From Bos javanicus (taxonomy: Eukaryota; Chordata; Mammalia; Artiodactyla; Bovidae), in the NCBI RefSeq assembly GCF_032452875.1, contig NC_083869.1, forward strand, positions 126,734,001 through 126,798,000: a stretch of 64,000 bases of DNA. The letters run 5' to 3'. Every line of letters begins with the position of its first letter. Position 1 is the first letter of the stretch. Both the position numbers and the translations under genes were made by a program. Shown here in pieces: positions 32,284 through 45,100 of this stretch. The notes beneath the pieces were generated by a model. The model ran no database searches. It saw only the letters and a program-made list of their open reading frames with translations, and was not told the origin of the DNA.

Positions 32284-33190
32284 CTAGGGGAGGGGAAGAG
32301 AAGCGGTCACCAGAGTGCTGGTGTTCTGTCTCAGGTCTGACTCTGGCTGGTATCCTCCTGTAACGCTCCCTCCACCCCCACCCGAGGCCCATACCCCACA
32401 ATACTGGTCCCCGTTGACAATCTGGGGTGGGGTGGCCTTGGGGTTGCCGGCCAAGGCTCGCATCTCGTCCCGCAGGGCGTTGTCTTGGGAGATGTCCACT
32501 AGCTGGTACTGGATGCGCTTCCCATCCAGGATGCGGGTCACCTCACTCTGCTGGGACTTGATCTGGGGGCAGAGGGCGGGTAGAGGTTAGCGGGCAGCCT
32601 GGAAGGTTGAGGGGGAGAACCCTGGGCAGGGACAAAGGGGCTGTGGTCAGGAGCTATGGTCCCCCCTGTCTCTCTACACACCCTAGGGGAGGGTTCTGGC
32701 CACAGGGAGTTGGGAGGATGAGTCAGGCTTGTGGTGGTGTGGGAGGAGAGAGGGACCACCAACCATGAGGAGGGGAGTCAGGGTGAAGGTAAGAGAGAAA
32801 TTCAGGGTGGGGAGAGCCAGGAGCTCAGCAAGGGGAAAGCAGGGCAGGCCTGGGTGGAGGCTGGTAAGGGGCCACCCCCGCCCCAAGTATAGACACAGTG
32901 GAGAGAGGAAGGGCTAGATAAGGACAGGGTCAAGGATCGGCCTCGTAGTAGGGGTGCGGAGGACCCAGGATGCCCTCAGTAAATGTTCAAGGTTCAGGAT
33001 GGGGCTGTAGAACCTGCCCCCAGCCCAACTCCCGGAGGCCATGCCCAGCACCTCGGCGCCCCCGCCCTGGGGGCGGGTCCCAGGCGCTGGGTCCAGAGCC
33101 CCGGAACCGCCGCCCGCGCTCTAGCCCAGGGCGCACACTCACTTCGCGGGAGCCGGTGACCGACGTGCTGTAGACGCGCAGGCCGCTCAT
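32218..33190 (-). CDS. SH3BGRL3: SH3BGRL3 (SH3-domain-binding glutamic acid-rich-like protein 3), complete
   Basis: Coding segments on the minus strand: 33190-33143, 32562-32395 and 32283-32218, 282 nt for 93 residues plus TGA, the usual family length. The protein starts MSGLRVYSTSVTGSRE and ends VEAVEQNTLQEFLKLA, and as far as I can tell equals the human protein. It is a small thioredoxin-fold protein related to glutaredoxins. It lacks a CxxC redox pair near the N-terminus, where the equivalent loop reads STSVTGS, so it is thought to be a modulator or adaptor rather than an active oxidoreductase. The conserved cis-proline segment is ATPPQIVNGDQYCG. Introns are 580 bp and 111 bp. It converges with UBXN11 and follows CEP85 on the same strand. 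Extreme conservation makes the call firm. Confidence 0.97.
32395..32562 (-). CDS. SH3BGRL3: SH3BGRL3 coding exon 2
   Basis: Minus strand, acceptor CTGCCCCCAG, donor GTATGG. Encodes IKSQQSEVTRILDGKRIQYQ to ATPPQIVNGDQYCG, 56 whole codons. Confidence 0.96.
33143..33190 (-). CDS. SH3BGRL3: SH3BGRL3 coding exon 1
   Basis: Minus strand, ATG at 33190-33188 in context GCAGC ATG A, 16 whole codons, donor GTGAGT at 33142. Confidence 0.95.
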
Positions 33191-33199
33191 GCTGCGGGT

Positions 33200-33400
33200 G
33201 GACCGACGGGAGGGCAGGCAGACAGACGGCGGTGGCAGCAGCTGCACGGCCTAGAGACGAGGCCGCCGCGCTCGGGAGCGGTTTCCTTCCTGCTCAGCCC
33301 GCGAGTCACCGCTCTCGGGACCAATGGGCGGCGCGGACAGGCGCGCGGCCGGGGCGGGGCTTGCGCGACCCCGCCCCGCGCACTGCCGGGCCCCCTCCCC
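33200..33400 (-). promoter_or_regulatory. SH3BGRL3: SH3BGRL3 promoter, CpG-rich
   Basis: Upstream of the minus-strand start the sequence is very GC- and CpG-rich, with a CCAAT box (33321-33325 as read on plus) and opposed GC boxes ggggcgggg (33351-33359) and ccccgcccc (33369-33376). No TATA box is seen, consistent with a broadly expressed gene. The start site is probably about 33250-33300. The CpG-rich zone extends to about 33540. Confidence 0.7.
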
Positions 33401-33540
33401 TCCCCCTGGGGGACTGGGCGCGCCGGGGACCCGCGTCCCACGCAGGGCTGCCCGTTTCAGCCCTCCCCGGCCTGGGGCTCACAGTGTGAGGCCAGGGAGC
33501 GATCTGACGGAAAGGGCGGGGGGAGGGGCTTGGCAGAGGC

Positions 33541-34490
33541 CGCCTCAGCCTCGCCCAGGTTTGCTGCACCCAACTGGTTGCCCTCCCCCGGGTGCCACGA
33601 CGCCGCTGCTCAGCTTTGAAGGTTCGGGGCTGTTCTCAGTTCCCCGCCCAGGGAACCTGGCTCCAGTCGAGCATTGTCCTGTGGGCCACCCACACATAGC
33701 TAACCCCGCGGGGCACGCCACGACAGTGACAACCCCTCGCTGCGAGTTTTCCCCAGAGCTCCTCTCCCTCCGCTCAGATAGGCAGGTTCAGACAAGGGTG
33801 GTGGCCGGAGACAGGGCCACGCCCTCAAAGAGCCAAATGGGGGCCAAGGTGAGAAAGGCTTCTAGCTCTGGACCCGGTGCAGGCAGAAGCTGGCAGTGGG
33901 GTTCCCGAGTCTGGCTGGGCCCTTGTTAAAAATCCACAGCTGGTCTGGGGGTGGCCCCAGCCCCACAGGGACTTCATGCTGCATACGACCCTCCAAAAAC
34001 TTACTACCAGCAAAATGCAGGGAGTACAGTACGAGGCAGCAACCAGCCCAACTTTGGAGACTCAGCTATCTGTCTGGGGTGGGACATGACACCCCTCATA
34101 AGTCTCCCCAGGTCCAGGGCCCCAAGAATAACCCAGGAAGACAAGCCTAGCTCCTGGAGGCAAACACAGTGCCCTGCCTTGCTCTGGGGAAGCCACTTCC
34201 CTGCAGCAACCCACAGGCAGCAGACTTCCTTGTCAGGATTACTGAAACTCCATGACAAACTTGCTGTATGACTCAGGGCAGCGTCATGCAATAGAAAGTG
34301 CTGTAGGAAGAGATCTTATCCATCTCCACAGACAGAGGAGCAGAAGTGGTAGAGATACAAACATGAGGCTGGACCTGCCAAAGTTCCCTCTTTGCTGCTG
34401 TTCGGAGAACTTGGCTAAGCACACAGGCTTTGGCCCTGATAAGCCAAAATGAGGGGTGGAGTATGAATGGCGATGGAAGGCAAGGGAAAA
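33541..34490. other. Intergenic DNA between SH3BGRL3 and the CEP85 3' end
   Basis: No exon, SINE or RNA gene recognised; apparently single-copy sequence. Confidence 0.55.
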
Positions 34491-36021
34491 CCAAGGAGTC
34501 TGTTAAATTTTTATTTTGTAAACAAAATAGGCAATACAAACCAGTTGACATAACAAGGATTCATATAAATAACTGCTTATAAACTTTATGAGGAAAAATA
34601 CCCGTGAGCATGGTGGCTGGGCTCCCAATTCAGGGTGGAGACCAACAAGGCAGCTTTGATTTTAGCAGGCAGGAGCCCAGAGGCTGAGGGGACAGCTGGG
34701 TGGGGATGCTCTGAATGGAGGGTTAAGTCACTCCATAAATAAAACACCAACTTGTAAAAACACTTAAGAAGGAGTTTCATTCAGGCCTGGGAGTGAGGTC
34801 CGGGATGCTGCCCTGCTAGCCCAAAGCTTAGCAACCACCTCCCAGTGGCTGGCTCTGGACTCCTGAACTGCTCAGGACTCCCCCTCACATGGCCCTGGCT
34901 CCAGATCTAGAGGAAACCTTGAGCTGGCCCAAGGACCAGACACAAACAACTACAAGATGCTCTCTCAACAAAGAGGCAAGAGAAACCAGAAAGCAGAGCT
35001 CCAAAGGCCCCAGAGAAACAACTAAAAACACAAACGCTATACCTTGAAGCTGACCTGTACTGGCTACTCTGAACTCTCAAGGAGCCCAGAACAGGAAAGG
35101 GAAAGGACCCCCGTCCCCAAACACAAGAGAGGCACAAATCAAAGGCCAGGCCCTGGCCCCAGCCTTGGGGGAAGGGGGTGAGCAGCTTGACAGTGCCTTG
35201 TGGTATCAATCCAGAACCATAGAGAAGAGTTTGCACTCAAAGCCCAAGAAGGGGCTACCTGGCCAGCCTGAGAACAAAGGACAAAGGGGCTGTGCTAACT
35301 ACATGACCAGGGCCCAAGGGCACGGGGCAGCTCAAGTGGGTCTCCTGTAAATAGGCATGATAGCACAGATGAAGGAGCCCTGGGTATAATCCCCAGGCCC
35401 CCAATCCTAGCAAATACTTTGCTAATGAACAGATCACCCTGAGGCATCAGTGAGAATAAGAGCCCTGAGGAAGGAGGAGTGGGCCTGGGCCTAGGAAAGT
35501 CCAGAGCCAGCTCAGGCAGGTCCCAGGAAGGCTGGCACAGAGGGCCGGAGGATTCTCAAACGGCTACTGTTACTGGTACTCAGCCTTTCCCGGCCCTTCT
35601 AAGGAACTTTGGGCATCAGCACGACCAAGGTACAGAGTGGGAATGAATGTGGATCCATCCCAAAGGATGCGGAAGGGAGTTAAGCAGCCTGTTTGTTTGC
35701 CTTTGACATCAGCTTGTTACCGGTAACAGTCCGTGAGGATTTACCTGCAGTTAATTAGTAACTCACCCTAAAAGAGTGAATCAGGATGACAGGATAAATG
35801 CAACCCAACAAGGCAAAGCCAGAGTTGGGCAGGACAAACAAGATTCTCTCACCGGCCCTTGGCCCTGTATGCAGGCTCACACCTCCCCCCTCCCACCCCT
35901 TCTCTCCGGGAATAGCAGCAGATAGGAGGCAAGAGATTGTCAGGGCAGGACCTGCTGGACGGTGCTCTCAGCAGACCAGATTCTCCCTGGGGGAGCACAG
36001 CTTGTCCACCCCCAGCATTCC
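34491..36021 (-). other. CEP85: CEP85 3' UTR
   Basis: Follows TGA on the minus strand. AATAAA on the minus strand at 34515-34510 predicts cleavage near 34490, giving about 1.5 kb of 3' UTR, free of SINEs. The end is inferred from the signal. Confidence 0.65.
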
Positions 36022-36179
36022 TCATTGTGTGACACAGTTTTCTCCCATGTCCTGGGCATATCTATCTGACATGGTGGTCCTTAAGTCCTCGATGTCACGG
36101 CGTAGCTGCTGAACCTCTTCCAGTTTTCTCCTGATTACATCTGGCTTCTGAAAATCTAGTTGAGTCCCTGGGTGCACAG
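36022..36179 (-). CDS. CEP85: CEP85 last coding exon
   Basis: Acceptor CTCCCCAG. Encodes SVHPGTQLDFQKPDVIRRKL through SDRYAQDMGENCVTQ and TGA at 36024-36022. Confidence 0.95.
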
Positions 36180-39100
36180 CTGGGGAGGAGAAGAACATTT
36201 TGACAGAATATTAATAAGTAAGTCAGAAGACACTTCCATGTGGAGGGGGCAGTGTGGACAGGCAGTACCCTAAGGCCTGTGGTCTTGGAACACGGCACTT
36301 TTGACAAAACAGCTGGGGATAATGGGCTAAAAGTCCTGCTGCCTAAGGGCCACTTCTGTTTGTCCTACACCCAGGTACCCATAAGGATGCCTGCTTCCAA
36401 AACAGATTTACTGAACATCTAACTGGGAAAGGTAGATAGAGGTGAGAGGAGAATGAAAGCCATTATCTCCTAGGTCCCAGACTAGTCTAAGGACTCACAG
36501 TGAATGCCCAGGAGCAGGGAGAGATTGGGGTCGTGGCCCTGGGCCCTCTGGGTCACAATGCTACAGACAGCCTGCAGATCTTGAAGACAACTGGACAATT
36601 CCTGGTGCAGCTCAAATGCCAGCTGAGCTGTGTCTGATGAAGACGGGGACCCTGATTGGGCCTGTCGCAGGTGTTCTTGGAGCGTCAGATTCTTCTCAAT
36701 GAGGTCCTGATTCTGTACTGAAAGCTGAGCAGATAGACAGGTGAGCACGTTAACTCAGGTCCAGGGAGAAGCAGAGTAACTGCACACGAATGTGGATATA
36801 CATATATGGTGTGTTGAGGGGAAGCTACGAGACAAAGGCAACGTTCCCCCCTCCCCACTCCTACTAACAGACTTTGCATTGCCCCTTCCCCCATCAATAT
36901 CAGGCTGTTGCTCCTGCAGGTAGGTTGGGCCCACAGGACCTCAGCACTGGAGAGGAAACTGCACCCCAGCAGACTGAGTCAGCAGCCTCCAGGTTTCTGT
37001 TCAGGAACCAGAGAAGATACTCCCGCTCCTCGGAACTCTATCTGAAGCCAGTCCCTCAGCCAACTCTGTTAGCCAGGCTATTAGAGAAGGCTTAACGTGA
37101 ACTGTGAAATCTGAGGAGACACTGGTTTCAATCTCTCCCTGCCACCCTGACAAAAGTGGCCACCAGCCAGCTTGATCAGTGTGTGTCAGAGGAATAAAGT
37201 GGGCAAGAAAGACAACATGACAGCTAGTGGCTACTGGGAAGGTGAAGGCTAGGGGCTAAAGAAGCTGCTGACCTGGAGGACACAGTGCTGAAGAGTGCCC
37301 TGCCTTTTCAGCCCTTCACCTCGGTAGAGTCAGGCTTCACTACAGAGACCAGCTCATTCACGTGTATCTGTGTCTCTTTCTCTCCCTTTCCCACAACAGC
37401 TTTAACATACTCTCCTTCCCTTCCTACCACTATTCTGTTTTAAAGACAAGGCATAGAGTTCCTCCACTAGTCCCAGCCCTTCACCCACACTGGGCCATAT
37501 GACCATCTTTGCTCTGGGAGCCTCCTTCCTAGGCACTTGGCCAGTGACCTTGACCGCCCCCTGCTGACAGCTCTGTTTACTCCAGGAGGATCACCAAACC
37601 TTCAGTCTTCTTGAACCCTTCATCCCCAACCCCACAAACCTGTGGCTGCAAGAAGACAAAATAAGAGAGAATGATTTTCCATATCCAAAATGCATTACTG
37701 GGTAATTACAGCCAAAGACAGGCTTAGGACCTTTAATATAAAGGATGATGCAATGTTCCTTCTTACTCCTCCAAAAAAGACTTCTCAAAATGTGGGGGGT
37801 CTTGTGGGAGTAGGGATGGGTCGAGTACACAGAGAAATTAGGTTTGTAAAGACAATGCCAAGAGGCCTAGCTGGTGCTGCTCACCTCTTTCACAGCTGTG
37901 CGAAGCTGCTGCAGGGCTGTCTCCCTCCTTTGGGCCTCCTCTTTCAGGGCCTGGCTTGTTCCTTCTTCTTGAGCCACTTCCTGTTCTAGGCTCTGAATCC
38001 CATGACAAGGAGGGTGGGAGAACACATCAGAGGCAACAAGTCTGGGTCAGACCACATCACCTCTGGTCTGGACTACATAATAGTAAAGCCCCACCCTGCC
38101 CACACACTGCTGCTAAGATTATTTTGGAACAACCCTGATCTGTGACTTTCCATCAAAACCCTTCTTGAGCCCCTGACCATGTACCATCCGAGGTCAGGCT
38201 CCTCAGAAAAGCATTCTTTTAACAGGTCAGCCTGGCCTTTACCTACTTCTGTATCTTTACCTCTTTTTACCCTCCACATCACCTCCACTCTAGTCACACA
38301 GACTGACTGACTGGCCTTCATCCCCAAAGATTCCAGCGCCAATACTGTTGCTCACTTTTCTTTGCTTTTGCCCAGAATGCCCCTCTGCTCTGTCAGTCAC
38401 CTGGGAAACTTCCCACCTCAACCTTTCTTCATCTGCAGATCAGATTCAATTAATCCCAACCTTGCCCTGCTACTAATACTCATGGCTCATGAGTACATTT
38501 GTTGGCTGTGCACTTGATTCCTCTATTAGACTATAACTTTCTCGACGGCAAGGAATGTCGTTTCAGTTGAGTTCAATTACTGATTGAGCACTCACTACTG
38601 ACAGGCACTAGGGACACAGAAGACACCACCAGGCATTCCCGTCTCTGAGGAGCTCACAGCCAAATGCCCTTGACAACTGTTGTTTAGTCACCAAGATGTG
38701 TTCCACTCTTTTGCCAGCCCATGGACTATAGTCTACCAGGTGCCTCTGTCCATGAGATTTCCCAGGCAAGAATATTGGAGTGGGTTGCCATTTCCTTCTC
38801 TAGGGATATTCCCAAACCAGGGATCAAACCTGCGTCTCCCGCACTGGCAGGCGGATTCTTTACCACTGAGCCACCAGGGAAGCATTGTATATTAATAAAA
38901 TAAATGGATGTAAACATTCACTAGGCTTGACTATCTCTTTAGAGGACTTGAAATCTGTGAACTAAATAGACCCACATGATGGCAATGGTAGAATAGAAAC
39001 TGCTATTAATATGGAAGAAGTTCCCAAGACACCCTGAGAGTACATTATAGCATAGTATATTAAATGCTTTTGACAGAGATGAGAAGGAGTCGAGGGCATG

Positions 39101-42100
39101 CTCTCAGTCACCTAATCTAGTTCTGTGTATGTGTGTTTATGTATATAGGGGTGGTCAGGGTCAGGAGAGGGAGGTATATATAGACTTGTTATCTTTTGCC
39201 TCTCATTCTGTTCATTCCAATTTCCCTCTGGTTTTGAAACTGATTTGGACAAATTAAGTATAAATAATATTTCTGAGCTTTTCCATTTTGTTTTAATAAA
39301 ACATTAAACAGCCAAGGAGAACGTCTCACCACCACAAAAGACCCAAGGTGACCATTTTGAATCCACCTAATTCCACCAAATTCACCTGACATTTTAATTT
39401 GTCTTAGAAGTCTCATCATGGGTAAATATACATTTAAAATGTTGTGGAGGGCTTCCCTGGTAGTCCAGTGGTTAAGAATACACTTTGCAATGCAGGGGAC
39501 ACTGGTGCAATCCCTGGTCCAGGAAGATCCCACATGCCTTGGGGCTGGTGAGCAAGCCCCTGTGCCCCAACTACTGAAGCCTGCACACCCTAGAGCCTGT
39601 GCTCTGCAACAAGAGGAGCCACTGCAATCAGAAGCCTGCATACTGCAGCTAGAGAGCAGCAACCAGTTGCTCCAACTAGGGAAGGCCCTCTCAAAGCAAC
39701 AAAGACCTAGCACAGCCAAAAATAAATATTTTAAAAATAAATAAATAAAATGTTGTCAAGAGTTCCAGGAAACATACTTTGAGATCCATTAAAAACTACT
39801 AAAATCTTGGGATTTTAAATGGATGTAGGGAATTCCCTGACTGTCCAGTGGTTAGGACTTCCTGCTTTCACTGCCAAGGGCCCATGTTCAATCTCCAACA
39901 CAGAATTAAGATTCTGCAAGCTGCACAGTGAGATCCAAAATAATAACAGTAATAAAATAAATGGATGTAAACATTCACTAGGCTTGACTATCTCTTTAGA
40001 GGACTTGAAATCTGTGAACTAAATAGACCCATGAAGGCAATGGTAGGACTGAGCTTTCAGCTGTTCCTCGGTGGAAGTGCATTTCACCTGTTTTGGTATG
40101 AAAGCCTCTTTTAAAATCCAGAGAGAACCTGTACCTAGACTTTCTTGGAGAACCCAATTAAGGACACTCCTACTCTGGTCCAAAATAGAAACCAGGAGTT
40201 GTCTTTAATTTCTGCAACAGACTTGCCCTCCAGCCTTGCCTCTCTCCAACTGCCAATCTTCTTCCACACTCAAGTGTGAGCTGCAAACCTGACTACATCA
40301 CACCCCGACGAAATGCTACGGTAGATTCCCATCACCCACCTAAAGAATAAAAGCTAACTTCACTGGACAGTCCAAGCCCTCCCATAGCCCAGTTCTCCAG
40401 CTGCCACCTTACTCAACACGCAAACGACTTACATAAACCCTGCTGTCACATGCCTTCATGTTCCTACCCATGATGTTCCTTCTATCAGAATTTCAATACC
40501 ATCCTATGCTAGCCTCCTCATTGCCTGGCTAACTCCTCCTCCTTCTTCAAGCCTCATGGTCTCCAGAAACCCTTCCTTGATCTCCCCTACTTTCAATGAC
40601 TCTTTTATGCTCCCGCAGGGTAATATGGATGCTCTCACTGCACTGTGCTGAATGAAACCTCTTCCCAACAAGATTGTAGGCCACAAGCACTGATTTGGTC
40701 TCATGCTTGTACCCCTGGATGTGTGCTAAGTCACTTCAATTGTGTCTGACTCTTTGCAATTCTGTGGACCACCTGCCAGGCTCCTCTGTCCATGTGATTC
40801 TCCAGACAAGAAGACTAGAGTGTGCTGCCACGCCCTCCTCCAGGGGATCTTCCTCACCCAGGGATCGAACCTGTGTCTCTTACATCTCCTGCACTGGCAG
40901 GCAGGTTCTTTACCACTAGCACCACCTGAGAAGCCCGAAGCTGGTACTCTTAACACTGAGTAAATCGCAGGGCAAAGAATAGGGTTGGCTGAATTCTAGA
41001 AATTCCATCAAGTCCTGCCCATCATGTCCCAAGGATTCCAGCTCACCTGTACTTGTGAGTGCAACTGATCAATCTTCTGCTGTTGCCTCTCCACAATCTG
41101 AAAGGCAAAGTTATCAAGGACGATTGCAAGCACATGCTAATAGTGGGGCCAGATGGCAAGAGGCTGCACTAAGATCTGCAGTTTGACTATTATCACAACT
41201 GGCTACAGCCAATTAATAGTGAGAACAGAGTGAAAACAAGAAATATAAACCAGACTCCCTATCCTGGCTACTTAGCTTCACAGTCCTGTGCTCCGGCAGA
41301 GGTTTAAACAAAGAGGAACACAACGCGGAGGACCTATGACTACCATGGGGAAGTCAGGTGGAGAGAGACCCCTTCACCCTGATGACTGTCGGCCAGTAGA
41401 ATCAACTTCATATACAGCCAGTGTACCTTCTGGTTCTTTGGTAGAGGACATAACTGAAAATTCAGTTTAACGAAGCCAGTCCTGTTCAGGGCTATGACAG
41501 TTTTTCACTAATAGCTTTGGTCCCACTGTTCAAGGAGGGAACCTAAACAGGTCCAGTGTCCTGTCCTATGAGACCCCAGGTACTCTCTGAACCGTTTCTG
41601 GGTCTTTTTTGCTGACCTTCAAACAAGTCTCTCTGGTAGGTCCTGGGCTCCTTCTTCTATGCTGAATTAGGGCCACCTCACTGGCTAACACTCTGCTCAA
41701 TGCAAGAGGTTCTGTAGAGGGCCTGAGTCATGAAGGAAGTGTACCAAGCTTCAGTGCACCATTTTGGTACATCTAAGTTTGGATATTCAAAGGCATGCCC
41801 TTCCCTAACTTTGCTTGTCAGTACTAAGGATGGCTATCTAAAATGTGAATTTATTATGCAGGGATGGCTTCTAGGAAAAGAAAGGAAAAACTCTGGGTAA
41901 CAGATGCTAGGGGGCTTAGGGCCAGAAATTCATGGTTCCCTACCAAAACCCAATCTTCTGCTTCCTCTAAGCCTACCCCCTTACGGCCTGGACGCCCTCA
42001 GTCACCTTTCGAAGGGAATCACATTCCTTCTGCCAAGACTCCATTTCCACGTGGGGACCTTGTCCTTGTTGAGCTGGACCGTCTGCACCGGCACCTTCCA

Positions 42101-45100
42101 CACACTGCTTATCTTGCAGGCTGAAAGACAGTAGCCTCTTCAAGAACTCTAAATCAGAGAGATGTGGCTTTGATTCCTGATACTGCTATTTACTGGGCAA
42201 GACAAGTAGGCCCTTCCAAGCCATAGCTGGGGATAATTGCTTAGGTCTGTTTAAAGTAGGGAATGCCACACAGAAGCTGCTTGCTCAGTCTATGTTAGTT
42301 CCCTTCCCTAGAGGTCAGCACCTATACAATGTGCCAGCAATTCTTTACCTACCCAAGGCATCTTTATGCTTAGATATTTAAAAGTAAACATTCATCACAT
42401 GTATTTAAATGACAAAAGTCACACATATAGGATAGAGAAATTTTAGAAAATACAGAAAAACACAAAAAGTCCTTTTTTCTTTGCACACCCAGTCTGGGAC
42501 AGACCCAACTTTGTCCCCTAACCACAATCACTTTCATCATGGGCCATATGCTGAGATAAACAACAGGGTTACTGTGGTTGAATGTGGGATGAGAAATCCA
42601 ATCCATCCCATTAAAAACTGGATTTGGTCCAAGAGGCTGTTGAAACACAGCCACGACATTTTCAGAAACTGCTATTAATATGGAAGAAGTTCCCAAGACA
42701 CCCTGAGAGTACATTATAGCATCTTGTTTTGTTCTCAGAATCTGCTGTGTCAATTGAGAGTAATCCCTAGGGCTAAGGAGAAGTAACAGATGCTCCTGGT
42801 AGCCTTCACAAGATTCACCATGTGGATAACCCTCAGTCATCAGCACCAGGATCTACTTCTGCAAATACAGATAATCACTTTCCAAAGTGCTCCCATTCAT
42901 TCAACACATACATATTCAAGAACTATTACCCAATACTATTATGATGCCAGGCACTGGGTTGGATCTTTCCAAAGGACAGTGGAAAACCCCACTGCACCAC
43001 TATACCACTCACATTCCATCTCAAAGACACAGTCCCTGCTCATAAACAGTTTTCCTATTACTTACAATCCAAAGAAAACAAAGCTCAGAGAAGTAAAGTG
43101 AGTTGCCCAAAGTCAAACAAGCAGTGAGTAGGGTAGCCAGGACCAGAACCTAGCTCTCTGCTTCTTTTTAAACCCCTCAGGGATATTTGGAGAAGACAAT
43201 GGCAGCCCACTCCAATACTCTTGCCTGGAAAATCCCATGGGCAGAGGAGCCTGGTAGGCTGCAGTCCAGGGGGTAGCTAAGAGTCGGACATGACTGAGCG
43301 ACTTCACTTTCACTTTTCACTTTCATGCATTGGAGAAGGAAATGGCAACCCACTCCAGTGTTCTTGCCTGGAGAATCCCAGGGACGGGGGAGCTTGGTGG
43401 GCTGCCGTCTTTGGGGTGGCACAGAGTCGGACACAACTGAGGCGACTTAGCAGCAGCAGCAGCAGGGATATTTACCTATGTTGGGTGGAGGAGAAGTCAG
43501 CTTCCCTCTGTCTCAGGCTTTCCAGTTGAACCTCCTTTTCTCTGCAGGCTGCCTGGGTCTCCTCCAGCAAGCTCTCCAGCTCAGTCACTCTCTCCTGCAG
43601 CTCTGTGCTCTTCAACTCAGAATCCTTAAGCTGAGAGACAGGATTCCATGCTTAGGTCAACAAGCAGGGAAGACTTTAGGTATATTTCGAAAACTTTGCA
43701 GTTCAGTTGTGATGTGAGTCTGGACCTGACTCCTTTGGGATTTTCCTTTCAGGACACCACAAGGTCACTGCATGCAGCAAAGGTTGAGAAAGCCCCTACC
43801 ACCACCCCCAACTTGCCCCAGGTATGCTTGGTCATTGCTGCTACCTGCTGGCTCTGTTTCTGATGATCTTCCAGAGTGGGCAGGTCAGCCAGGTAGCGCT
43901 CCAAGGTCTCAATACGCTGCTGCTTCTCCCGGTTCTGCTCGGATTCCTTCTGACATTTCTTTTTCAAATTATTAATATGTTTATCACGACCCTTGACCTA
44001 TTGGAAAGAAATGTTAAGAATCCTTCTCCACTGACCCCTCTACCATCTTGAACGTTAACTATTTTCTTATAAGTGAACACTGTCTTTGACCTTAGGACTA
44101 TAACTGTTTTCTACTACCATGAAGGCAGGAAGTTGAATAAACTTTGCCATTGGAGATTAGGACATAAAATGCAGAGTTATCACAACCAGAACTTTCCGTT
44201 CAAGGGCAAGGAAGAGGGGATTCTTGGGCAGTTTTCAAAACCTGGTAGCTCTACTGTATAATAAAAGAATTTCTCTGGTATTTGTTCAAGTTCCTGGAGG
44301 TAACTTCTAAACTCTTAGAATATCCCAAATAATAAATATGTCTTTGTTATTCACAGTGGACCAGTTCAGTTCAGTCGTAAAGAGTCGGACACGACTAAGC
44401 ATCCGACTCTTTGCGACCCCATGCAATGCAGCATGCCAGGCCTCCCTGTCCATCAGCAACTCCCGGAGTTCACCCAAACTCATGTCCATCGAGTCGGTGA
44501 TGTCATCCAACCATCTCATCCTCTGTTGTCCCCGTCTCCTCCTGCCCTCAATCCTTCCCAGCAACAGGGTCTTTTCAAATGAGTCAGCTCTTCGCATCAG
44601 GTGGCCAAAGTATTGGAGCTTCAGCTTCAACATCAGTCCTTCCAATGAACACCCAGGACTGATCTCCTTTAGGATGGACTGGTTAGATCTCCTTGCAGTC
44701 CAAGGGACTCTCAAGAGTCTCCAACACCATAGTTCAAAAGCATTAATTCATCTGTGCTCAGCCTTCTTTATAGTCCAACTCTCACATCCATACATGACCA
44801 CTGGAAAAACCATAGCCTTGAGTAGATGAACCTTTGTTGGCAAATTAATGTCTGCTTCTTAATATGCTATCTAGGTTGGTCATAACTTTCCTTCCAAGGA
44901 GTAAGCATCTTTTAATTTCATGGCTGCAATCACCATCTGCAGTGATTTTGGAGCCCAAAAAATAAAGTCAGCCACTGTTTCCCCATCTATTTCCCATGAA
45001 GTGAAGGGACCAGATGCCATGATCTTAGTTTTCTGAATGTGGAGCTTTAAGCCAACTTTTTCACTCTCCTCTTTCACTTTCATCAAGAGGCTCTTTAGTT

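Noticed and set aside
38893..39053. Reading the mosaic as a spliced CEP85 antisense or processed transcript copy
   Set aside because: The joined pieces end near a GT and begin near an AG, but the junction keeps 'gtag' and 'ag' plus 3 extra bases, so it is not a splice product.
42370..42846. Minus-strand open frame of 158 codons in a CEP85 intron
   Set aside because: Lies wholly in an intron, contains one of the pieces copied into the 38.9-kb mosaic, and resembles no protein I know.
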